A stretch of DNA of 9,825 nt from an uncultured Clostridia bacterium (GCA_947625455.1 CANQOJ010000077.1:1-9825), one strand, 5' to 3'; positions 1-8,021 are shown, counted from the stretch's first letter. Numbers and translations: made by a program. Notes: generated by a model not told the origin, from the letters alone.

Positions 1-10
1 CGCAAGATTT

Positions 11-60
11 ATGCCCACAAATGGCTTAACCAAGCCGTTTGTGGGCATAATATCTTTTTT
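11..60 (+). terminator. Rho-independent terminator of an upstream plus-strand gene outside the window
   Basis: A long hairpin is visible: ATGCCCACAAA at 11-21 pairs perfectly with 38-48. After a T/G wobble at 22/37, GGCTT (23-27) pairs with AAGCC (32-36), leaving an AACC loop. The stem is followed on the plus strand by AATATCTTTTTT, a good U-tract, so the hairpin should end plus-strand transcription entering from the left. In the minus direction the hairpin is followed only by AAATCTTGCG. It could still serve weakly as the end of the tRNA-Leu transcript, but the plus-strand reading is better supported. Confidence 0.85.
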
Positions 61-72
61 GTCAATGAGTCA

Positions 73-157
73 TGGTGCGAGTGACGGGACTTGAACCCAC
101 ACGTCGTGAAACACTAGCACCTCAAGCTAGCCTGTCTGCCTATTCCAGCACACTCGC
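73..157 (-). tRNA. tRNA-Leu (anticodon GAG), CCA encoded
   Basis: The minus strand folds as a class II tRNA. The acceptor arm GCGAGTG (plus 151-157) pairs with CACTCGC (77-83), followed by discriminator A and an encoded CCA (73-75). The D arm contains GGAATAGGCAGAC, typical of tRNA-Leu. The anticodon stem CTAGC/GCTAG closes the loop TTGAGGT, giving anticodon GAG (plus-strand ctc at 121-123), which reads CUC/CUU leucine codons. There is a long variable arm (GTT...GAC stem) and a T loop TTCAAGT. The outer two T-stem pairs are G-U wobbles. Total length is 85 nt with CCA, normal for leucine tRNAs. A consensus promoter lies just upstream. It is on the same strand as the jet operon, 236 bp after the jetC stop codon. 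Confidence 0.96.
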
Positions 158-180
158 ATATCATTTCCAACGACTATTAA

Positions 181-209
181 ATTATATCACAAACTTCATA
201 ATTTGTCAA
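181..209 (-). promoter_or_regulatory. Consensus sigma-A promoter of tRNA-Leu with AT-rich UP-like region
   Basis: On the minus strand, TTGACA (plus 204-209) is followed by a 17-nt spacer and TATAAT (plus 181-186), a perfect match to the vegetative consensus. Transcription should start near 174, about 17 nt before the mature tRNA 5' end at 157. Immediately upstream (about 211-242) are several A and T tracts, including AAAAAATTTTTT at 231-242, as in UP elements of stable-RNA promoters. The location and strength fit a tRNA promoter rather than a protein gene. Confidence 0.9.
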
Positions 210-283
210 GGGCTTTTTTCAAAAATTTCTAAAAAATTTTTTGAGGTTTGAAATTGACGTAAAGTAAAGCTTTATAATACAAG

Positions 284-312
284 TTGATACGCAAATCGGC
301 GAATGATATAAT
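284..312 (+). promoter_or_regulatory. Putative plus-strand sigma-A promoter facing the jetC 3' end
   Basis: TTGATA (284-289), a 17-nt spacer and TATAAT (307-312) form a near-consensus promoter on the plus strand. A second TATAAT lies at 273-278, but its best -35 candidates are badly spaced (TTGAAA at 248-253 with 19 nt, or TTGACG at 254-259 with 13 nt). The main promoter would start RNA near 319, very close to the AAAGGAG at 318-324, so that ribosome site would sit at the extreme 5' end. The upstream -10 would leave a more usual leader. The transcript would run into the tail of jetC in antisense. Whether either promoter is active cannot be seen from sequence. Confidence 0.5.
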
Positions 313-333
313 GGAATAAAGGAGTATGTCAAA

Positions 334-474
334 ATGAAGCGAAAGTACAGCTAGAAGTTCAAGGTTACAGCTTGCAATACGGCTTTTGAATACTCAGGAA
401 AGCGAAAGCTGTTCAGACAAATAGTATGCGTGTTCCATATTCTGCATTGCTTCCGATTCCAGTACTTCAACATC
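334..474 (+). pseudogene. Orphan start with RBS; six-codon frame then TAG, possible gene remnant
   Basis: GGAG at 321-324, nine bases before ATG at 334, looks like a genuine translation start. The frame reads MKRKYS and then meets TAG at 352-354. Past the stop, the same frame stays open (starting KFKVTACNTAFEYSG) until TGA at 475-477. Its last part, from about 394, is antisense to jetC and so probably not original. I do not recognise the product. It may be the 5' stub of a gene displaced when the jet block arrived, a short peptide on a small RNA, or coincidence. The spacing from a good promoter is the only reason for listing it. Confidence 0.25.
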
Positions 475-3400
475 TGAGAGCGGAATATTCTTGAAACGCA
501 GCTGATAAACCATATCAAAGAAGCTTGTTACCGCCGCTGTTCCAATATGCGTTAAGCATATCAGCTGAATATGGAAATGCCTTGCTATGCGGAACATCGG
601 TTCAAGAAGATGCGGTGAAGAGATAGGTCCGAACGGGTTGTCGAGAATAAGCACACCGCTGGTTGAGTTAAGACTGCTTGTCAGACTTCTTGAATAATTC
701 ATAACCGATACGATAAGCGAGAAAAATACAACAAACTGTTCTCCTCCCGAATTTGCCTTCAGAGCATCCTGCCATAAGCGATAACAGCTGTTTTGAATAT
801 TCTTATCAATCTTAAACACAGTTATCGGAATTGTTTCCTTTCCGATATAGCAATTCAAAAGATGTCTTATATTCAGATAATCACGATGTGATCTTGCTGT
901 ATTGTCCTGTCCGGAAAGGTACTTTTTAACTTGCCCGGTTATATAATGATTGATTCTTTCCGCAGGCTGTTCGCTCATTGGTTCAATCAACGGAAGTTCA
1001 ATCCTTATCATCTGTTTTTTGGTATTACCAAGCTGTATAGTTGACTTCTTTGACAGAATGGTAAGATTTTCATACAAACGTCCGACACGCTGGAGACAAT
1101 TTGTAACAAGTTGTTTTCTGCTGTCTTCAACATCTTTGAGAAGAACGTCAAGCTGGGCAATTCGGTCGCGGTAGCGTTTGATATCGCTTTCTGTCCGCTC
1201 ATAAAGCGTAAAGTATTTATCTCCAGTGATACTATTGTTTATTACCGATAAAATGCCGTCCAGTGTTCCTTTAAACAAAACATGTGTATCTCTGAACGGT
1301 TCAAGTTCACGGCTATGATAATTCTTAGTCCTGTCCTCTGCTTGTTTAAGGCGTTCTATGCAACTATCTATCGTATCGCATAACCTGTTGGTATCCTGCT
1401 CGGTTTCTAATTTCTTAGGAATATACTCCGCTGTTTCAGATGTAAATTTCTTAGCACATCTGACAGCATAATTATAGTCCGTGTTCAGCTTATTTAAACG
1501 GTCACTATAATCCCGCATACTCTTTTCACGACCGCTTAATTCAAACTCACATTCTTGTATACGTCTTTCAAAATCCGAACCAACTTCTGAGCGCGGCAAA
1601 AGTTCTGTATGCAGTTCAGCAAGTTTTTCCTTAGCCTGCTCAAGTATGCTTTCAGCTTTGGCATGACGAGTTTTTGCTTCATCGTACTGCTTGGAAGCCT
1701 GTTTACTCGTTTCTTTTGCCTGTTCAAGCTTATTCTCTGCATGATGATATGCGTCGTCAGAATATACCGTGTTTTCGTACTCAGCCGGCTCAATATGAAA
1801 TCTCTGAATACTTTCTGCTTTTTTGCCGATAATGTCCTGTGCTTTTTTCAGCTTTTCATTAAGCTGCCTGCGGTCTGACGAATAAGTTTCCTGATAAATA
1901 CGGTATTCCGCAAGCATTACGGAATAATCCTCCGGAAGTTTCTCTGCTTTCGGTGTGTCTTTCAGTTCATTCACCAATTTCTGATACTCTGTCAGCTTAT
2001 CACGAAGCTGCTTTATTTTATCATCACATTCCGTTATAAGTTCAGACAATTGCTGCTCTTCCCTGCACCTTTCCTCTTTTTCAGCAGACAACTGTTTGCA
2101 TACAGCTTCAAGTTCTTCAATTTTTTTGCCGACATTTTCATATTGTGATATATTGTCGCAGATACTCTCAAATTTGGTACTGCTGTTTTCGATACTGCGT
2201 ATGATTTCCCGTTGTTTTTCCTGAAGTTTATGAAGTTCCGTTTTACGTTTTCTTATCTCGTTTTTTCTTTCAGCAAGATCCGAAAATTCGTTTTGTATTA
2301 TTTGCAGTTTTTCTTGGTAGAAAGATATACTCTCCTGTAACAAACGCTCATGATCGGCGGGGTATGTAAACTGCGACAGTATGCTAAGTTCCGATTCCCA
2401 TTCGCTTATCTGATGACGCAAATTTTCTATATCTTCTAATGTTTCGTCAAGTCTTTTCTTTATATTCTCTTTATAAACGGAAGCATCATGAAAATATTCT
2501 TTATCAAACGCCGAAAGGAAGCGTTCAGATTCGTTCCACTTTCCGTCAGCCATATCCGCAAATTCAGAGCGCGTGTATATAGGAACAATTGCCGAAAGCC
2601 ATGAATCCACCGATTGTGACAGCAATTTGCTTTTCTCCTTTTCAGAATTGACAATAACAGAATAAGCAGCGAGCGGATTAGCAAAAAGTATATCCTCTCG
2701 TATCTTCGAGTTTTGTAAATTAAGGTACTGTTCGCCTGTCTGGTAGGAGATACCCGATTCCTGTAAAAAGCTGACTGCTGTTTTTGATATGTGAAGCTGT
2801 CCTGCTTCGATACATCTTAACTGCTCGGTAAGCAATTCAGCCAAACGCTCAGTCTGTCTTTGCTGTTCTCTAAGTTTTGCAAGTATTCGATTAAGGCTTG
2901 TTTTAGGCTCATCTGTAAACAGCCTGCTTTCGGGTATCGACAAATGCTCCAGCACGGTCAGAACGATTTTGTATTCCTCTTGATACCTGTGTAACGCTGA
3001 TTCCTGTTGTTTCAAACAAGCTCTGTATTCCGCCTGAGATTGCTGAAGTTCATCTCGCTTTACTTCCTGAGCATCCAGTTCATGTTCAAGCTGTATATCT
3101 TCATTCCGGTATTTTTCAATCTGCTCTTCGGCAATTTTTAACTGCTTGTCATAATCTGCGCGGGTATTTTCTATATCTTCCTCAGAATAACTTCCGTCAA
3201 GCATAACGGTTATGCGTAAATCAAGTTCTGCCAAACCTTTGTTTATTTGTTCAGTCAAATTTTCCCGATATCCTTTTGCCTTATTAAAGTTATTATTTTT
3301 ATCAGCGTGCTGTTCTGTGAGGTGCTTAATTTTTTCCTTTATGTCGTTTATAGCGTCGGAATATTTTCCTTTTGCATCTTCTTGCTGATTTAACTCGATT

Positions 3401-4683
3401 TCTGTCTGCTCTGTCAATTCTGCAGCCGACAAAGAAAGTGAATATTTCAAAGAAAGAATCCGTATATCCTTAGTTCCATTATCAAGCTCTCTGATTTTTG
3501 CAGTCAATGCTTTCTCTTCATTTTGCTGTTCAAGCAGTTCGGCATATTCTTTGGCAGCGTTCAAAACCGTGACCGCATGGGAAAATCTGTCACATTGTCT
3601 TTGGGCTTCATCTTTTTTATTCTTACATTCTGCAAGCTGTATTTCTTCTGTATCAAAGCTTTCCTGTGCACGATAAAATGCTTTTGAAGCCTGTTCGGCT
3701 TTGATATGATGCAGTTTTTCCTTTAAGCCGAATATCTCATTTTCAAGCTGTTCCTGTTTTTCTGTATCAAGTTTGATTTTATATTCAAGCGTGAACAAAT
3801 GGTCAGCCAACAGACGTATTGCCTGTATTCTTGCATCTTCAGCGTCCCACATATTCTTTATCAAAGGAAGTATTCCCTGCAGTTTTTCAGTAAAGGCTGT
3901 GATTTGTGATTGTAAGCGAAGATTTTCCTCCTGCCCCGCATAACTGTCAGCATAGTTGATAAACATATCTTCCAAATCTTCTGCAGAAGCTGTATCATTC
4001 GGCATAACTCCGGGAATTATAAACTTGTCGAGTAAATTATCAGCCGTTTTGTATTCCTCAAATAATTTGGTGATACCGCCCTCTACTGCATTGATGCGCA
4101 CAAGAATGTTTTCCCATTCCGTATGGAGAATACCGTATTCCTCCAATCGTTTCTGATATCGGCGCAACGAATCGGAAGGATAGTATTCGACCTTTCGGTT
4201 CTGCAAAAATTTGCGCAGATCTTCAAAGGACATAGGACGTATATGACTGCCTGTCCGCTCGGTAAGAGGAAGATTTATCAAATTGAGTTTATCGCCGGCT
4301 TTTGTATAATCGTGTATAAATGTATAATAGCGAACAGTTTTGCTTTCATTTTCATCATCTGCTATGGTACTTGCAGCCAGAGCAATACCTGTGAGCAGGC
4401 TGTTAGAGGAGCCGTCCAATGCCCACTCTATCAGGACAAACGCATGATCTGTGCCTTTCTGGAAATAATCGCTGATATTACGATTTTGTACCTTGGCTTT
4501 CGGGCAGACGGGCTGTAATAACAGCTGAACAATAACGGACTTACCGCCGCCGTTATCTAAATTCAGCAGAGTATCAACAGGCTTTCCGGCGGAATTTTCG
4601 GTGCAAAATATCTCGTCGGGAATTAGTTTTGCACTGTCATTAAATCTGAAATTTACAATTCTTATCTTACGGATTGCCGGCAT
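394..4683 (-). CDS. jetC: Wadjet subunit JetC, MukB-like SMC ATPase
   Basis: This 1429-residue protein is the motor of a Wadjet anti-plasmid complex. The N-terminal ABC half-head carries a Walker A motif, LDNGGGKS, at residues 42-49. Two long heptad-rich arms, about 290-620 and 745-1190, surround a small hinge-like globular region containing IVPIYTR near residue 700. The C-terminal half-head has the signature SGGEQ at 1312-1316, Walker B VLILDNPFG around D1348, and a switch histidine H1379 in ICLTH. The full SMC plan and both head halves are therefore intact. The residue after the Walker B aspartate is Asn (N1349) rather than the usual catalytic Glu. The start at 4683 is supported by GGAGG eight bases upstream, inside jetB, whose end it overlaps by 17 nt. 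The protein should dimerise, bind JetA and JetB, and extrude DNA loops using ATP. Assignment to the MukB/Wadjet class is firm because of the neighbours; type III is likely. Confidence 0.93.
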   Translation of the reverse strand: MPAIRKIRIVNFRFNDSAKLIPDEIFCTENSAGKPVDTLLNLDNGGGKSVIVQLLLQPVCPKAKVQNRNISDYFQKGTDHAFVLIEWALDGSSNSLLTGIALAASTIADDENESKTVRYYTFIHDYTKAGDKLNLINLPLTERTGSHIRPMSFEDLRKFLQNRKVEYYPSDSLRRYQKRLEEYGILHTEWENILVRINAVEGGITKLFEEYKTADNLLDKFIIPGVMPNDTASAEDLEDMFINYADSYAGQEENLRLQSQITAFTEKLQGILPLIKNMWDAEDARIQAIRLLADHLFTLEYKIKLDTEKQEQLENEIFGLKEKLHHIKAEQASKAFYRAQESFDTEEIQLAECKNKKDEAQRQCDRFSHAVTVLNAAKEYAELLEQQNEEKALTAKIRELDNGTKDIRILSLKYSLSLSAAELTEQTEIELNQQEDAKGKYSDAINDIKEKIKHLTEQHADKNNNFNKAKGYRENLTEQINKGLAELDLRITVMLDGSYSEEDIENTRADYDKQLKIAEEQIEKYRNEDIQLEHELDAQEVKRDELQQSQAEYRACLKQQESALHRYQEEYKIVLTVLEHLSIPESRLFTDEPKTSLNRILAKLREQQRQTERLAELLTEQLRCIEAGQLHISKTAVSFLQESGISYQTGEQYLNLQNSKIREDILFANPLAAYSVIVNSEKEKSKLLSQSVDSWLSAIVPIYTRSEFADMADGKWNESERFLSAFDKEYFHDASVYKENIKKRLDETLEDIENLRHQISEWESELSILSQFTYPADHERLLQESISFYQEKLQIIQNEFSDLAERKNEIRKRKTELHKLQEKQREIIRSIENSSTKFESICDNISQYENVGKKIEELEAVCKQLSAEKEERCREEQQLSELITECDDKIKQLRDKLTEYQKLVNELKDTPKAEKLPEDYSVMLAEYRIYQETYSSDRRQLNEKLKKAQDIIGKKAESIQRFHIEPAEYENTVYSDDAYHHAENKLEQAKETSKQASKQYDEAKTRHAKAESILEQAKEKLAELHTELLPRSEVGSDFERRIQECEFELSGREKSMRDYSDRLNKLNTDYNYAVRCAKKFTSETAEYIPKKLETEQDTNRLCDTIDSCIERLKQAEDRTKNYHSRELEPFRDTHVLFKGTLDGILSVINNSITGDKYFTLYERTESDIKRYRDRIAQLDVLLKDVEDSRKQLVTNCLQRVGRLYENLTILSKKSTIQLGNTKKQMIRIELPLIEPMSEQPAERINHYITGQVKKYLSGQDNTARSHRDYLNIRHLLNCYIGKETIPITVFKIDKNIQNSCYRLWQDALKANSGGEQFVVFFSLIVSVMNYSRSLTSSLNSTSGVLILDNPFGPISSPHLLEPMFRIARHFHIQLICLTHIGTAAVTSFFDMVYQLRFKNIPLSDVEVLESEAMQNMEHAYYLSEQLSLS

Positions 4684-5359
4684 TTGTTCTTCCTCCTTCC
4701 AGAATAGAATGTATTTCAGCTATGCGGTTTTGAGATAAATAATACGGCATCAGGTCATTAAGCTTGACTGTCGGTTTCCATACGCCGTCCGTATCATATA
4801 GCAGTTCTTCATCACGAAACTTTCTAATGATCTTCATAAAACAGCCGTGTTTGGTATCAACAGAGTTGGATTCATCGCCGCGCTTGGCAAGCCAATTGTC
4901 AGCCAGACGCAGAAAATCAATACTGTACTGAGCAGAGGCATTTTTCAGCGCTTCGCCCTCGGCTCGTACCTGCTCACAATGCTTTGTAAAATCATTTATA
5001 AAATCAGCTTCTTTGATATAATATCTTGTCTGCAAAGTATTTCCTTTTCCGCCGTACAGTTCATGTAAAAGGTAAATCGCCATATAATTCAGCAAATAGA
5101 GTTCTTCCAGCTTTTCGTTGCCGACACTGCGGCGAAAATCACTGTTATCCTGTGAGAAAAGTTCGTTGCCCGGATTAGGCAGAAGATAAATCCTGCCGTT
5201 TGTTCTGTAAAGCGTAAAATCAAGTTCCTGCTCCATTACCGCAAGCTCAGAAACAATTTCCGAATCATTGTAATACTCGTAATATGTGGGTTCCTGTTCA
5301 CGGGTAATGTATCCTTTTTCCATAAGTTTTGCGAAAAGTTTCAGGCTTTCGGGTTTCAT
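4667..5359 (-). CDS. jetB: Wadjet subunit JetB, MukE-like (DUF6063-like)
   Basis: This 230-residue soluble protein is rich in helices with winged-helix character and has no signal or membrane segment. Position and size match JetB, the MukE-like partner that binds the kleisin JetA and helps hold DNA. The N-terminal part (FAKLMEKGYI, then a YYEYY stretch) resembles the DUF6063 family, the JetB version I associate with type III Wadjet; this is recognition from memory, not a search. The start is coupled to jetA: its ATG overlaps the jetA TGA as ATGA (5356-5359), with GAGGTGAG just before it. Its own 3' end contains the ribosome site of jetC and overlaps that gene by 17 nt. Translation of the two is probably coupled to keep subunit ratios fixed. 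Confidence 0.87.
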   Translation of the reverse strand: MKPESLKLFAKLMEKGYITREQEPTYYEYYNDSEIVSELAVMEQELDFTLYRTNGRIYLLPNPGNELFSQDNSDFRRSVGNEKLEELYLLNYMAIYLLHELYGGKGNTLQTRYYIKEADFINDFTKHCEQVRAEGEALKNASAQYSIDFLRLADNWLAKRGDESNSVDTKHGCFMKIIRKFRDEELLYDTDGVWKPTVKLNDLMPYYLSQNRIAEIHSILEGGRTNAGNP

Positions 5360-6882
5360 CTTCTCACCTCAATTTTAAAATCATTCATCCAGATACTGCC
5401 GCCCGCATTATCAGGTATATTTATATCTTCTTCAAGCTTATATACCGTTATTGTCTCTATTTGCACTAATTCTTCCGGAAGTTCGCTCAGGCAATAGGAA
5501 AGATCAAACTCACCAAAAGGAACAATAATATCCCTCTTTGCCGAGCGCCAGCCTGCAACATCAATCTCTCCAAAACCATATAGCTTTAGCATGACATCAG
5601 GCAACGATTTCTCCTGTAACTGCTCTTGCAACTGTTCTTTCGATAATGATCCAAGATATTCGCCCAGACAGAAAAACGGTTTGTTTTCAGCATAAGACAA
5701 TAGTTCACGGATAATATCAACATATCTTTTGTTTCTGACCTCTGCTATATTTTCAACAATATCCCCGCTTGTGATATCTATACCGTCATATCTGTTAATC
5801 TCTCTGACAGCGCTTTGCCTTTCGTAAAAGAAATCCAGACCAAACAGGTGCGGAAATGACGGGCAATAAAGCGGAGCAAACAGCTTTCCGACATTTCCGG
5901 TATCGTTAAGCTGCATTTTCTGCAGCGGTAGCAGCAATTCCTGTTCAATATCAAATCGGTCTGTCTGCAAATAAGAGAAACTTTCGTCCAGAAGCTCAGA
6001 ATAAAGCTCGGAAAGTGTGAATTTCTGATTGAAAACACGGCTCTGCTCGCTTATCACAGCATCAATATTTTCAAGAATCTCACGAATTTCCCCCTCTATC
6101 CGACCTATATTTTCATCTTTTTTGGTATCCGTATCTGCGATTGCCTCCAGCTTCGCCGATACAAGAGTACGAATATCACTGAGCTGTTTATTTTCATCTT
6201 CAAATGAATCCTTAACCTGAGCGATGATTTCTTCATATTCATCAATTGAAACTTCGGATATATTTGTTCTGCACCGAAGCATGAAATCATCCATTCTCGT
6301 TTTCAGATTTCTGACTCGGCTTACTAATTCACGGCTTTCCCGAAGTGCTTTCCCATAGTTGCCGCGTTTAATGAACTCCTGTAATTTGAAGCGATTAACA
6401 GAGAAATCCAGTTCGCTGTCAATCTCCTTCGTTCTGAAAAGAAATTCATAGGCTTCATTTGTCAGAACATAACTGCCGCTTTGCTGTTCAATTAAAATCA
6501 GGGAGCCCTGCTCAATAAATTGTTCATCACGGCTGACAAATGTGTCAAATCTGCGCACCTTTCCACCGCTTTGCAGTACATCTGTCACGATATAATCGGT
6601 CAGAATACCTGCATCTTCCGGTTTATATCCGTAAATATCGGCTAATTCACGCAGAAATACTGTAATATCCTGCTTTGTGCAGCGTTCGCCATAGCGAAGC
6701 GTACTGTCCATGATATAGACCATTACCATGAGTATCAGATTATCTGTTTTGTCATCATCATTATGCAATAATTCACGAATCTCAGTAGGTTTGCTTCTTT
6801 GAAGAAAATATTTTATCAGATTCACGAATCGCATACGTTTCTCAAAATCCTGTAATAATTCCTGGGATTCTGCTGAAATCAT
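5356..6882 (-). CDS. jetA: Wadjet subunit JetA, kleisin-like (MukF-like; DUF5716/JetA family)
   Basis: This 508-residue protein should bridge the JetC heads as the kleisin. The N-terminal third looks like a winged-helix domain (RMRFVNLIKYFLQ near residue 20, then helices to about 150). The middle, about 160-300, is long charged helices (LREFIK-type segments, EGEIREILENI) as in MukF. The C-terminal part is a compact mixed domain that would touch the other SMC head. It resembles the JetA family formerly called DUF5716, typical of clostridial (type III) Wadjet systems. The ATG lies four bases after the jetD stop, and its GAGGT ribosome site is formed by the last codons of jetD. Its TGA overlaps the jetB start. 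There are no internal breaks. Function is inferred from family and operon context. Confidence 0.9.
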   Translation of the reverse strand: MISAESQELLQDFEKRMRFVNLIKYFLQRSKPTEIRELLHNDDDKTDNLILMVMVYIMDSTLRYGERCTKQDITVFLRELADIYGYKPEDAGILTDYIVTDVLQSGGKVRRFDTFVSRDEQFIEQGSLILIEQQSGSYVLTNEAYEFLFRTKEIDSELDFSVNRFKLQEFIKRGNYGKALRESRELVSRVRNLKTRMDDFMLRCRTNISEVSIDEYEEIIAQVKDSFEDENKQLSDIRTLVSAKLEAIADTDTKKDENIGRIEGEIREILENIDAVISEQSRVFNQKFTLSELYSELLDESFSYLQTDRFDIEQELLLPLQKMQLNDTGNVGKLFAPLYCPSFPHLFGLDFFYERQSAVREINRYDGIDITSGDIVENIAEVRNKRYVDIIRELLSYAENKPFFCLGEYLGSLSKEQLQEQLQEKSLPDVMLKLYGFGEIDVAGWRSAKRDIIVPFGEFDLSYCLSELPEELVQIETITVYKLEEDINIPDNAGGSIWMNDFKIEVRR

Positions 6883-6886
6883 TGTC

Positions 6887-7909
6887 TTACCTCGTATTGT
6901 CTGCTAGTATGGGATATGAGAGTATCTCCTGCGGCAGCCGTTTATTGTCTTGAAGTATCTGTGTAATCTGTTTCTGTTCATCAGATGTAAATAGAGGCAG
7001 TATTTCGGACATGTCAGGAATGAAACATCTTCCGTCATCACTGTCGGGAAGCTGAATGTTACGGCTTAATTCAAGCATTTTCCGGTATGCAGGAAGAAAC
7101 AACTCGACATGCAGCTCTTCTGCTGCTTTGCAAAGGCGCAGAAAAATATCAAATCCCGCTCTGTCTATATCTCCGCAATACAGGAAGCTGATATCATCTG
7201 CCCCAAGATAACGAGCATAAGAACGGAATTTTTCTTTTCCCGTTATATCATTTCCCTGACCAAATATCACACCGTCGAGCTTTGTCCAAAATAACGAGCA
7301 AGCACCGCTCTCATACATAAGCCGCCGAATATTGAACCAGATGTCTTTGTTTTCGCAGATAAGCAGCGTCATTTGCTTTTTTCGGACGGGGATATAATCC
7401 GAAAAGCATTGTTCCGGCGTTTCATAAAACCTTAATATATCGCCGGAGATGCCCATACATTCTAACAGCCTTAAGTGATTGTCCAGTACTTTTTCATCGC
7501 CGAATATAGAAAAAGAGCGTTCACGCCTTGACATCATATCATTGTCTTTGCAGTCAGTGAGCCACTCACTAAGGCGGTGCAAAAACGCCCTGTTGTTATC
7601 AAACTGCATTCGATTGCGAAGCAAATACCCATTTGCCGAAAGTCTGGGGTGAAGTGAATAAATCTCTTCCGGGGATATTTGAATGGTTTGTTTTATGCAA
7701 ATCGTATAACGCATATATAATGGCGTTTTAAGGTTACCGTTTGTTTTGCTTCTTTTAACCGGCACTAAAATACCCTTATCTGTAAGTTCGGTAATTTGTT
7801 CGGCTAACAGTTCATAATCCCGGCATATTTGATTCAGTTCCTCTAATGTAATCCGTTTACGAGGAAAGTCCTTCAATGCGTTAAATAAAGTATTACCGCT
7901 CGTAATCAT
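6887..7909 (-). CDS. jetD: Wadjet nuclease subunit JetD, winged helix plus Toprim domain
   Basis: This 340-residue protein is the expected DNA-cleaving subunit of Wadjet, related in its C-terminal Toprim fold to topoisomerase VI subunit A. The N-terminus (about 1-75, ITLEELNQI then KGILVPVKR) looks like a winged helix. The Toprim hallmarks are E186 in LLICENKD and the metal-binding GDID at 246-249 (D247, D249), followed by RAGFDIF. The C-terminus has LPQEIL, like the QE motif at the end of JetD proteins. I chose the ATG at 7909 (MITSGN) because AGGGGAG precedes it and a clear promoter lies at 7943-7971. The longer frame, starting at 7996, would begin upstream of that promoter. It is the first gene of the operon, whereas jetD is last in the best-known Wadjet loci. 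The catalytic acidic residues are intact. Confidence 0.88.
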   Translation of the reverse strand: MITSGNTLFNALKDFPRKRITLEELNQICRDYELLAEQITELTDKGILVPVKRSKTNGNLKTPLYMRYTICIKQTIQISPEEIYSLHPRLSANGYLLRNRMQFDNNRAFLHRLSEWLTDCKDNDMMSRRERSFSIFGDEKVLDNHLRLLECMGISGDILRFYETPEQCFSDYIPVRKKQMTLLICENKDIWFNIRRLMYESGACSLFWTKLDGVIFGQGNDITGKEKFRSYARYLGADDISFLYCGDIDRAGFDIFLRLCKAAEELHVELFLPAYRKMLELSRNIQLPDSDDGRCFIPDMSEILPLFTSDEQKQITQILQDNKRLPQEILSYPILADNTR

Positions 7910-7942
7910 ATATCTCCCCTCTGCCCTAAACAGTATATGCAT

Positions 7943-7971
7943 ATTATAGCATAATTTGGTCGAAAAAGCAA
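7943..7971 (-). promoter_or_regulatory. Promoter of the jetDABC operon (extended -10)
   Basis: On the minus strand, TTGCTT (plus 7966-7971), a 17-nt spacer and TATAAT (plus 7943-7948) are present. The -10 is preceded by TGC, giving an extended TGnTATAAT element that can compensate for a weaker -35. The predicted start near 7936 leaves a leader of roughly 27 nt containing AGGGGAG before the jetD ATG at 7909. I see no clear operator palindrome next to it, so regulation cannot be read from the sequence. Confidence 0.8.
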
Positions 7972-8021
7972 GTTGTTTGCAGCAATAAAGACACATAACA
8001 GACGGAATACACTATTATGGC

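Noticed and set aside
11..48. Hairpin as part of a CRISPR repeat or mobile-element end
   Set aside because: Only one copy is present and it is followed by a U-tract, so a terminator explains it.
73..157. tRNA-Leu as attachment site of a genomic island carrying jet genes
   Set aside because: The jet operon lies on the 5' side of the tRNA, there is no visible duplicate of the tRNA 3' end elsewhere in the window, and no integrase is present.
4123..4518. Plus-strand 131-codon open frame inside jetC
   Set aside because: It is fully antisense to a well-supported SMC gene with intact motifs, has no recognisable product and no convincing ribosome site; the same applies to the other plus-strand frames in the jet and his genes.
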